Assembly (NCBI GenBank): GCA_002437585.1
Contig: DJQM01000041.1
Coordinates: forward strand, 52,126 to 60,692
From: Clostridiales bacterium UBA6386
GTDB lineage: Bacteria > Bacillota > Clostridia > Oscillospirales > Oscillospiraceae
DNA: 8,567 nt
Direction of reading: 5' to 3'
Under the pieces are notes generated by a model. It saw only the letters and a program-made list of their open reading frames with translations. It searched no databases and was not told the origin of the DNA. Positions 1-6,734 of the stretch are shown piece by piece (position 1 is the first letter of the stretch; every line of letters begins with the position of its first letter). Both the position numbers and the translations under genes were made by a program.

Positions 1-99
1 GCTCTGGTGGAGCAGAACCAGAGAGCCGACGGCTCCGTGGTCATTCCTGAGGTTCTGCGCAAGTACCTGGGCGGCATGGAAGTCATCGAGAAGAAGTAA
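1..99 (+). CDS. serS: Serine--tRNA ligase, C-terminal end only
   Basis: This is the last 32 codons of a gene that begins before the window, ending in TAA at 97-99. The translation contains DGSVVIPEVLRKYLGGMEVI, which matches the C-terminus of bacterial seryl-tRNA synthetase, where a 'DGS-(V/I)-x-(V/I)-P-x-x-L-x-x-Y-(L/M)-G-G' segment ends the catalytic core. The enzyme charges tRNA-Ser with serine in the cytoplasm. Only this tail is visible, so the catalytic motifs cannot be checked. The next gene starts 53 nt downstream on the same strand with a hairpin between them. Confidence rests on the distinctive tail alone. Confidence 0.85.
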   Translation, partial: ALVEQNQRADGSVVIPEVLRKYLGGMEVIEKK

Positions 100-105
100 A
101 AACGA

Positions 106-127
106 AGGGGCGGCTTTTGCCGCCCTT
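106..127 (+). terminator. GC-rich hairpin between serS and mscL (weak terminator or attenuator)
   Basis: A 9-bp stem (106-114 with 119-127, including one G-U pair) closes a TTTT loop just after the serS stop. No T-run follows the stem, so it does not look like a full intrinsic terminator. It may only partly stop serS transcripts, or it may stabilise the mRNA 3' end, leaving mscL partly co-transcribed with serS. No separate mscL promoter was found in the 53-nt gap. Confidence 0.45.
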
Positions 128-152
128 CCATCCATCGAAAGGGAGAAACGAC

Positions 153-608
153 ATGGATAAGGTAAGCAAGCCCAAGTGGTGGGATGAATTTGTGGCCTTC
201 GCCGTCAAGGGCAACGCCATGGCTCTGGCCGTGGGCACCATCATCGGCGCGGCCTTCTCCGGCATTACCAAGAGCCTGACCGACGACATCATCATGCCCA
301 TCGTCTCCATTTTCCTCGGCGGCGTGGACTTCTCCGAAATGAAGCTGACGCTTCCCCGGCTTTTCGCCGAGACCCTGGACGAAAACGGCCGGGTCATTGA
401 AAACACCCTGAATTACGGCAATTTCCTTTCCGCCGTCATCAATTTCCTGATCCTGGCACTGGTGGTATTCTTCCTGGTGAAGGGTCTGAACAAAATTTCC
501 GACATGGGCAAGAAGAAGGAGGCTCCGGCTGCCCCGCCCGCGCCGCCGGAACCCAGCCATGAGGAAAAGCTGCTGATGGAAATCCGGGATCTGCTGAAAA
601 ACAAGTGA
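153..608 (+). CDS. mscL: Large-conductance mechanosensitive channel MscL
   Basis: MscL forms a homopentameric pore in the cytoplasmic membrane that opens under high membrane tension and releases solutes during hypo-osmotic shock. The 151-residue product is slightly longer than E. coli MscL (136). An N-terminal amphipathic stretch (about 9-18) leads into TM1 with KGNAMALAVGTIIGAAF (19-35). The conserved DDIIMP segment (44-49) begins the periplasmic loop, TM2 spans roughly 92-112, and a C-terminal helix EEKLLMEIRDLLK matches the family's cytoplasmic bundle. A Pro/Ala linker (about 124-134) joins TM2 to that helix. The ATG at 153 is preferred over an upstream in-frame TTG (117) because GAAAGGGAG lies 8 nt before it and the family N-terminus begins here. 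Two normally conserved TM1 positions differ: Ala24 replaces the usual Asp (E. coli D18), and Thr29 replaces the gate Val (E. coli V23). No clear terminator follows; a palindromic repeat does. Confidence 0.95.
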   Translation: MDKVSKPKWWDEFVAFAVKGNAMALAVGTIIGAAFSGITKSLTDDIIMPIVSIFLGGVDFSEMKLTLPRLFAETLDENGRVIENTLNYGNFLSAVINFLILALVVFFLVKGLNKISDMGKKKEAPAAPPAPPEPSHEEKLLMEIRDLLKNK

Positions 609-666
609 ATCCAAGGCTGCCTCATTGTGGGACTATTCGTCAAATGGCACACTATGGAAAAAAGCA

Positions 667-780
667 TGTCATTCCGAGCCAGTGCGCACACTGGCGTGGG
701 AATCCGTTCTCCTAAATATTTATCTTACTACTATGAGAAGCGGATTGCCACACCAGTCTGAGGACTGGTTCGCAATGACA
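667..780. repeat. Interspersed palindromic repeat, copy 1 (MITE-like)
   Basis: Two arms of about 46 nt (667-712 and about 735-780) are imperfect reverse complements, beginning TGTCATT and ending AATGACA, around a 22-nt AT-rich centre. Each arm carries its own small palindrome (CCAGT...ACTGG). The core GTGG(C/G)AATCCG is shared with other copies at 5657, 8293 and 8344. The trinucleotide GCA flanks both ends, a possible but very short target duplication. It lies in the 273-nt gap between mscL and fumC and encodes nothing convincing. As RNA it would form a long hairpin in either direction. Confidence 0.85.
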
Positions 781-881
781 GCACAATCGATTCCTGTGCG
801 TGTTTGCGGTAGCAACCTGAATGGGGCAGTTTTTTCGCGAAATGCCTTAATATGAATGTTATGTAAACCAAGGAGAGTAAA

Positions 882-2258
<1,377 letters not shown>

Positions 2259-2266
2259 TCCTGCAA

Positions 2267-2315
2267 AAGCACCGAAAGCACCCGGAAATAGCGGGTACCT
2301 TCGGTGCTTGCTTTT
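2267..2315. terminator. Intrinsic terminator after fumC, probably bidirectional
   Basis: A perfect 9-bp outer stem (2267-2275 with 2301-2309) and a 5-bp inner stem (2280-2284 with 2292-2296) form a hairpin followed on the + strand by GCTTTT. On the - strand the same stem is followed by TTTTGC, so it can also end the operon converging from the right. It starts 8 nt after the fumC stop. The T-runs are short, so efficiency is uncertain. Confidence 0.75.
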
Positions 2316-2321
2316 AAGGCG

Positions 2322-2353
2322 GCAGCGCGCAATTCGCGCAAATTGCGCGCTGC
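2322..2353. repeat. Perfect 13-bp inverted repeat in the convergent gap
   Basis: Arms 2322-2334 and 2341-2353 are exact reverse complements around a 6-nt loop (CGCGCA). The stem is GC-rich, with a GCGCGC core and AATT next to the loop. No T-run follows on either strand, so it is not a standard terminator. It lies 7 nt past the fumC terminator, before the end of the opposing gene at 2406. It could stabilise mRNA ends, act as a second transcriptional barrier or be an interspersed repeat; the sequence does not decide. Confidence 0.7.
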
Positions 2354-2405
2354 TTCCCGGAATTTCCCCGACCGGCGGCATCCCGCTGCCAACAGAGTCA
2401 CCGGC

Positions 2406-3455
2406 TCATTTCAGGCAGCTGGAGCAGGGGGTGAAGCCCGCGTCGATGGCCGCCTGGTAGGAGGAAAATTCCACGGCATTTTTTTGGGAGGGCAGGTTGG
2501 CGCAGTCCGGGGAATGGAATTTTTTGGATTTTTGGTTGCCGATGAACACTGTGGGGACTGCCGGCTCTGTGTTTTCGGGGTTTGCCGACTGGTTCTCCCA
2601 GGTGAAGGCGACGGTCTTCCCGTCGGACACCGCCTGAATGGTGCCCAGCTCGTCGGTGCGCAGAATCACCACTCCCGCCTGCCGGAGCCGGGACAAAGGC
2701 TCCGCGTGGGGATGGCCGTAGGAATTGTCCTTGCCCAGGCTGATCACGCCGTAGTCCGGCATGACTTCGTTGAGAAAGCGATAGCCGGTGGAGGTGTTGG
2801 AGCCGTGGTGACCGACTTTGAGCACATCCGCCTTCCAGTCCATTTTGTCACCCCAGTAGTCCAGCATGTCGTCCTCCGCTTCCGTCTCCATGTCCCCGGT
2901 GAAGAGGAAGACGTTGCTGCCGAAGGCAATGCGCAGAACGATGGAGGTGTTGTTCGGCTCGGCGTAGGATTTCACCGGCCCCAGCACCGTCACCTGGGCA
3001 TCCCCCAGGGAAAACCCGTCGCCGGGGGCGGGGATGGTGATCTCCAATCCCTGCTGGTCGGTGTAGTAGACGAATTTGTCGAAAATTTTGGAGGAATAGG
3101 TACGGGTGGGGGCGTAGACCGCTTTCGTGGGGTACACCGCCAGCACCGCGGGCAGGCCCCCCACATGATCCTCGTGGGCATGGGTGCACACCACCGCCGC
3201 CAGCTCCTGAACCCCCTGCTGCTCCAGGTAGGACACCACCAGCTGGCTGTCGTCCCGGTTGCCTCCGTCGATGAGCAGAAATTCCCCGCCGCATTCCAGC
3301 AGGACGCAGTCCGCCTGGCCTACGTCGAGGAAGGAGACGGTGAGGCTCTCGTCCTGGGCCACGGTTTCCGCCGGGGCGGGAAGGGTCTGAGCGCAGCCCC
3401 CCAGCAGCACCGAAAGTGCCAGAATCAGGGAAAAAAGTTTGGTTTTCAGATTCAT
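2406..3455 (-). CDS. ComEC/Rec2-like metallo-beta-lactamase lipoprotein with C-terminal Cys tail
   Basis: The 349-residue product is predicted to be exported and lipid-anchored: a short signal peptide ends in the lipobox LGGC (18-21). The body is a metallo-beta-lactamase domain of the kind attached to ComEC/Rec2: FLDVGQAD (42-49), IDGG (62-65), metal-binding THAHEDHVGG (91-100; His92, His94, Asp96, His97), FTGD (185-188), GHHGS (215-219) and NSYGHPH (244-250). All expected metal and phosphodiester motifs are present, so an active hydrolase is likely, perhaps on extracellular DNA or nucleotides (inference). A tail (about 303-349) reads FIGNQKSKKFHSPDC...PCSSC with His314, Cys318, Cys344 and Cys347, resembling the small Ada-type zinc-binding tails seen on secreted nucleases. 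No ComEC transmembrane channel domain is present. The ATG at 3455 is preferred because it opens the signal peptide and follows GGAAGGA by 8 nt. It starts 1 nt after the cca stop, so translation is probably coupled. Confidence 0.85.
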   Translation of the reverse strand: MNLKTKLFSLILALSVLLGGCAQTLPAPAETVAQDESLTVSFLDVGQADCVLLECGGEFLLIDGGNRDDSQLVVSYLEQQGVQELAAVVCTHAHEDHVGGLPAVLAVYPTKAVYAPTRTYSSKIFDKFVYYTDQQGLEITIPAPGDGFSLGDAQVTVLGPVKSYAEPNNTSIVLRIAFGSNVFLFTGDMETEAEDDMLDYWGDKMDWKADVLKVGHHGSNTSTGYRFLNEVMPDYGVISLGKDNSYGHPHAEPLSRLRQAGVVILRTDELGTIQAVSDGKTVAFTWENQSANPENTEPAVPTVFIGNQKSKKFHSPDCANLPSQKNAVEFSSYQAAIDAGFTPCSSCLK

Positions 3456-3456
3456 A

Positions 3457-4800
3457 TCAGCTGTCCTTCCTGTAAGAATCGGTTTTCGGCTGTCCGGCGG
3501 CGAAGGCCAGCAGAGATCGTTTTTCATTGGGAAGCCGCTGCTCCAGGACTTCGCCCAGCAGCGTGTTCAGGCAAACTCCGATTGCCCGGCCGGAATAGCC
3601 CAGTGCCATCAGGTCGTTGCCGTTGACGGCCAAATCTTTCAGGCTCAGGCAGGCGTGCTCCGCCTCCAGCTGGTGAAGGAGCCGATCCGTTTCGGCGAAA
3701 AGGGTGCTGCCGTCGTCCTCGCCGGTGCCCTTACTGCCCATGTCCGCTTCCTGAAGGGCAAGCAGGGCGTAGAGGAAGGGAAAGCCGAATTTTGCCGCCT
3801 GCCGCCGGAGGATTTTCGGATCGGGCAGAAGCCTGGTCATGTGCTTTTCGATGAGCGGCACCACCGCCTCCCGGAGGGCGGTGGGAGCCTTCAGCCGCCG
3901 AAGGACACTGTCCGCGATCCGGGCGCTTTCCCTGGCGTGGCCGTAGAAATGCCCCCGGCCGGTGGCGTCCCGGGTGAAGGTGGCGATTTTGCCGGTGTCG
4001 TGGAGCAGTGCCGCCCAGCGCAGCACCGGCTCCGCCGGGACACCTGCCACCACATGGGCGGTGTGGGTGAACAGGTCGTAGGCGTGGTGGGGGCTGTGCT
4101 GGTCGAAGCCGATCATAGGGGCAAGCTCCGGAATGGCCGTCCCCAGGATCGGGGCAAACCGGCACAGATCCTCGGTTTTCGCGGCCAGCAGATATTTCCC
4201 CAGCTCGTCAAAGACCCGCTCCCGGGCGATTTTCTCCAGCAGGGGAGCCTGAGAAATCATGGCGTTCAGGGTCGCTCCTTCCGGGGTCAGGCCGTACTTT
4301 GCCGAGAACCGAACCCCCCGGAGAATCCGCAGGGCATCCTCGGAAAACCGGGCTTCCGGATCGCCCACCGCCCGGAGGATGTGATTCTGAAGATCAATCC
4401 GGCCGCCGAAGGGGTCGGCAAAGCCCCGGGTGGGAGAATAGGCCATGGCGTTGACGGTAAAGTCCCGGCGGGCAAGGTCGCCTTCGATGTCCGGGACGAA
4501 CTTCACCCAATCCGGGTGGCGGCTGTCCCGGTAGTCCCCCTCCGTGCGGAAGGTGGTGATCTCCACGTTACCCTCCGGGGTGACGACGGTGACGGTGCCG
4601 TGCTTTTCTCCCGCCAGCACCAGGCGGTAGCCGTGGAAAACTTCCTTGGTCTGCTCCGGCAGGGCGTTGGTGCACAGGTCATAGTCGTGCGGGGTCAGCC
4701 CCAGAAGGCTGTCCCGGACGCAGCCGCCTACGGCGTAGGCGGCGAAGCCGGCACCCTCCAGGGCGGCAATACAATTTTGAATATAGTCTGGCAGATACAT
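3457..4800 (-). CDS. cca: CCA tRNA nucleotidyltransferase with HD domain
   Basis: This enzyme adds or repairs the 3' CCA end of tRNAs using CTP and ATP, without a nucleic-acid template. The 447-residue product has the class II nucleotidyltransferase head: GGCVRD (25-30), catalytic DYD (Asp39, Asp41), RRDFTVNAMAY (111-121), DPFGG (129-133), and SEDALR (153-158), whose EDxxR triad selects the incoming base. It continues into the neck/body and then an HD phosphohydrolase-type domain with His246, His267-Asp268 and a further His at 288. Having all the head motifs suggests full CCA addition rather than only CC or A, though that cannot be proven by reading. The ATG at 4800 was chosen over a longer in-frame start because the family N-terminus begins here and CGGAG lies 5 nt upstream. 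It starts 2 nt after the upstream stop and ends 1 nt before the next start, the middle of a three-gene operon. Confidence 0.93.
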   Translation of the reverse strand: MYLPDYIQNCIAALEGAGFAAYAVGGCVRDSLLGLTPHDYDLCTNALPEQTKEVFHGYRLVLAGEKHGTVTVVTPEGNVEITTFRTEGDYRDSRHPDWVKFVPDIEGDLARRDFTVNAMAYSPTRGFADPFGGRIDLQNHILRAVGDPEARFSEDALRILRGVRFSAKYGLTPEGATLNAMISQAPLLEKIARERVFDELGKYLLAAKTEDLCRFAPILGTAIPELAPMIGFDQHSPHHAYDLFTHTAHVVAGVPAEPVLRWAALLHDTGKIATFTRDATGRGHFYGHARESARIADSVLRRLKAPTALREAVVPLIEKHMTRLLPDPKILRRQAAKFGFPFLYALLALQEADMGSKGTGEDDGSTLFAETDRLLHQLEAEHACLSLKDLAVNGNDLMALGYSGRAIGVCLNTLLGEVLEQRLPNEKRSLLAFAAGQPKTDSYRKDS

Positions 4801-4802
4801 GG

Positions 4803-5495
4803 TTACTCCGTTTGGGAAAGAAGAGCGGTCAGCGTCCACAGGGCGCAAAGAGCATACAAAATGGTAAATTCCGGCGTTCCGGGCATGGCGGCAAGGCAGA
4901 AGTAGACGGCGCAAAGGCCGGAAAACCGGCGGGTTTTCGGCTGACCCAGGGACACGATCCGGGCGGCATCGCAATAGCTGAAAAAGGCAAGGGACAGGCT
5001 GGCCAGCAGGTCAAAAAGATACCGCTCCAGCTGGGGCTGACTGCTCCAGCTGCGGTAGTTGTCGACAAGATGCAGCAGAAAAAAGACGCAGGGAAGAAGG
5101 GGCAGCAGAAAGAAGACCTTGCGTTTTTTCAGGGTACACGCCCCCTGGAGGATCAGGCAGACCCCGGCGAGCAGCCCCATGATTTTCCACAGGCCGGCCA
5201 CAGACCCGGTCATCCGGCCGGGGTTTGTCAGGGCGGCCAGAAAAATGCCCAGGCCGCCCAGCATCTGCCCCGGCGCGGCAAGCTTCGTCTCCGAAGCCTC
5301 CCAGCCCCGGCGGGCGGCGACGGCAAACAGCACCAGACCCAGGGCGGTGAGCAGAAAAATTCCCGTTTCCAGGAGGGTGCCGGTTTCCAGCAGACCCAGG
5401 GCATCCGTATGGTTCCGGAACAGCGTCCAGCGAGCCACGGCGCAGGCAAGACCCATCGCAAACGCCAGCAAGGGCGTATATTTCCCATTTTTCAC
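4803..5495 (-). CDS. Unrecognised polytopic membrane protein
   Basis: I do not recognise a family. The 230-residue product is strongly hydrophobic, with roughly seven or eight candidate membrane segments (about 8-25, 44-62, 77-92, 100-118, 127-144, 159-178, 191-205 and 210-226). Basic clusters such as KKRK (123-126) and KTRR (187-190) lie in the loops. No catalytic motif, Cys pair or transporter signature is evident. The start is GTG at 5495, preceded by GGAGGAGA at a suitable distance; the nearby ATG at 5488 is in another frame. It is the first gene of an operon with cca (2-nt gap) and the lipoprotein MBL, and an extended -10 promoter sits about 35 nt upstream of its start codon. Co-transcription with tRNA maturation need not imply a shared function. 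Confidence 0.75.
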   Translation of the reverse strand: MKNGKYTPLLAFAMGLACAVARWTLFRNHTDALGLLETGTLLETGIFLLTALGLVLFAVAARRGWEASETKLAAPGQMLGGLGIFLAALTNPGRMTGSVAGLWKIMGLLAGVCLILQGACTLKKRKVFFLLPLLPCVFFLLHLVDNYRSWSSQPQLERYLFDLLASLSLAFFSYCDAARIVSLGQPKTRRFSGLCAVYFCLAAMPGTPEFTILYALCALWTLTALLSQTE

Positions 5496-5530
5496 AGGGC
5501 TTCTCCTCCAGAGGTTCTATAGATAGGAGC

Positions 5531-5559
5531 ATTATACCAGTTGATTGTCCCAATTTCCA
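5531..5559 (-). promoter_or_regulatory. Extended -10 promoter for the membrane protein-cca-MBL operon
   Basis: On the - strand a perfect TATAAT (5536-5531) is preceded by TGG, giving the extended -10 form TGnTATAAT. TGGAAA lies 17 nt upstream (5559-5554) as a 4/6 match to the -35 consensus. The start codon is 35 nt downstream of the -10 box, leaving a short leader of under 30 nt. This suits a housekeeping sigma factor. Confidence 0.7.
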
Positions 5560-5596
5560 GCCCTTTGTGAAAAAACTCTTTGTGGAGTATTCGGCC

Positions 5597-5625
5597 TTGT
5601 TTCGGGGCGGGTTTTTGAGTATAAT
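5597..5625 (+). promoter_or_regulatory. Sigma-70-type promoter pointing toward the acyltransferase
   Basis: TTGTTT (5597-5602) and a perfect TATAAT (5620-5625) are separated by exactly 17 nt. The promoter is divergent from that of the operon on the left, with the two -10 boxes 83 nt apart. The resulting leader to the ATG at 5838 would be about 200 nt and would include the palindromic repeats at 5657-5787, which would fold in the RNA. No riboswitch was recognised. Confidence 0.6.
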
Positions 5626-5656
5626 ACAGAAAATGGATAAAATACGGGTATACGGT

Positions 5657-5690
5657 TGTCACTGGTGTGGCAATTCCCCGGTCATTCCGA
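5657..5690. repeat. Palindromic repeat arm, deletion variant of the TGTCA...GTGGCAAT family
   Basis: The first 30 nt match 8293-8322 with only 5 differences, all transitions. Compared with the copy-1 right arm read in reverse complement, TGTCA is joined directly to CTGGTGTGGCAAT, as if the inner stem had been deleted. No full partner arm follows; CTCGGATATCC at 5804-5814 may be a remnant of it, since the window's end has CTCGGAATATCC. Confidence 0.6.
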
Positions 5691-5707
5691 AGACCATAAT
5701 GGAATCA

Positions 5708-5787
5708 GTAGGGGGCGATGCCCTCATCGCCCCGTCCCGGACATCGATGGTGCATATCAGCGGGACGATGTGGGCATCGTCCCCTAC
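5708..5787. repeat. Inverted repeat of the GTAGGGG...CCCCTAC type
   Basis: Arms 5708-5734 and 5761-5787 are reverse complements at 24 of 27 positions, around a 26-nt centre. The ends are GTAGGGG and CCCCTAC. The first ten bases of its left boundary, GAATCAGTAG (5702-5711), recur exactly at 8233-8242 beside a different hairpin, which points to a repeat family. It lies inside the 342-nt gene-free stretch 5496-5837, in the likely leader of the acyltransferase, and codes for nothing convincing. Confidence 0.8.
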
Positions 5788-5837
5788 AAGTTCTTATTTG
5801 GTTCTCGGATATCCACTTAATATATTGGAGGAAACCT

Positions 5838-6677
5838 ATGCTCTTGAAAACCATTGCCGGGGTGTCCCTGGGGATTGCCTGCATGTTATATCTGTGCCTG
5901 GGATGGGCAGTCTGGATGGTTCCGGTGGCCTTCGCGGGGCTATTTCTCATCGGCCTTGGGCTGGCGGTGCTGTTCCTGTGGATTGTCTGCGCACGGGTTG
6001 ACCTAAGTAAGCCCCAGGAGGAGGACGACCGGTTCTACCGGTCGGTGATGTACGTCTATATCGAGGCTCTCATCCGGCTGGTGCGGGTGCGGCTGCACAC
6101 GAAGGGTCTGGAAAAGACCCCAAAAACCGGCCGGTTCCTGCTGGTGTGCAACCATCTGTGCGTGGCTGACCCGGGAATCGTCCTGCACTGCTTCCAAAAA
6201 AGCCAGCTGGCCTTTCTGACCAAGAAGGAAAACTACCGCCTGCCCTTCATCGGCGCCTTCATGCACAAAATCCTCTGCCAGCCCATCGACCGGGAAAACG
6301 ACCGGCAGGCACTGAAATCCATTATCAAGTGCATCCAGCTCATCCGGGAGGACAAGGTCTCCGTCTGCGCCTTCCCGGAGGGCTACACCAGCAAGGACGG
6401 CAAGCTCCATCCCTTCCGCGCCGGGGTCTTCAAGATCGCCCAGAAGACGAACGTGCCCATTGTGGTGTGTACCATTCAGGGCACCCGGGAGCTTTTCCGG
6501 AACCTCCGGCACCTGCGGCACACGGAGGTGGAGCTCCACCTGGTGGAGGTGATCCCGCCGGAAGCTTACGCCGGGCTGAACACCGTGGCGCTGGGAGAAA
6601 TGATCTACGAGAAAATGATCGGCGATCTGGGGGAAACGTTCCGATTTTCCCCCGGAGAAAGCGGCCTTCCCTCTTGA
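5838..6677 (+). CDS. plsC: PlsC-type 1-acyl-sn-glycerol-3-phosphate acyltransferase
   Basis: The 279-residue product probably acylates lysophosphatidic acid to phosphatidic acid at the membrane, in glycerophospholipid synthesis. It begins with two candidate membrane helices (about 5-24 and 29-51). The acyltransferase domain has the HX4D catalytic motif NHLCVAD (His106, Asp111), IDREND (150-155) in the glycerol-phosphate-binding region, FPEG (179-182) of the substrate-binding motif and NVPIVV (205-210). The FPEG motif continues as YTS rather than the common TRS, so the precise substrate is less certain; another lysophospholipid or lipid A-like acceptor is possible. The ATG at 5838 is preferred to upstream in-frame codons because GGAGG lies 7 nt before it and the extra N-terminal stretch would translate the repeat. 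The TGA stop (6675-6677) lies within the -35 box of the glyS promoter. Confidence 0.85.
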   Translation: MLLKTIAGVSLGIACMLYLCLGWAVWMVPVAFAGLFLIGLGLAVLFLWIVCARVDLSKPQEEDDRFYRSVMYVYIEALIRLVRVRLHTKGLEKTPKTGRFLLVCNHLCVADPGIVLHCFQKSQLAFLTKKENYRLPFIGAFMHKILCQPIDRENDRQALKSIIKCIQLIREDKVSVCAFPEGYTSKDGKLHPFRAGVFKIAQKTNVPIVVCTIQGTRELFRNLRHLRHTEVELHLVEVIPPEAYAGLNTVALGEMIYEKMIGDLGETFRFSPGESGLPS

Positions 6678-6702
6678 TTTACCGGGGAAACCCCTGTATA
6701 AT
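6674..6702 (+). promoter_or_regulatory. glyS promoter overlapping the plsC stop codon
   Basis: TTGATT (6674-6679) and a perfect TATAAT (6697-6702) are spaced by 17 nt. The plsC TGA stop is embedded in the -35 box. The spacer contains a small palindrome, GGGGAAACCCC (6684-6694). The start codon is 32 nt beyond the -10 box, so the leader is about 25 nt and has no room for a T-box. Confidence 0.75.
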
Positions 6703-6734
6703 AGCACACAACTGAAAAACTGGGAGGAAAAACC

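Noticed and set aside
625..855. Small open frames in the mscL-fumC gap
   Set aside because: They run through the palindromic repeat, lack good ribosome binding sites and resemble no protein.
781..881. A promoter for fumC
   Set aside because: AT-rich hexamers such as TAATAT (848-853) lack a matching -35, and others lie too close to the ribosome binding site, so none was called.
2304..3626. A 440-codon open frame on the + strand opposite the MBL gene
   Set aside because: Its translation is low-complexity with no recognisable motif. The opposite strand encodes a complete MBL protein, and GC-rich codon use leaves long antisense frames open.
3439..4905. A 488-codon open frame on the + strand opposite cca
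   Set aside because: Same reason: the - strand carries a full set of CCA-enzyme motifs with proper ribosome binding sites, while this frame has none.
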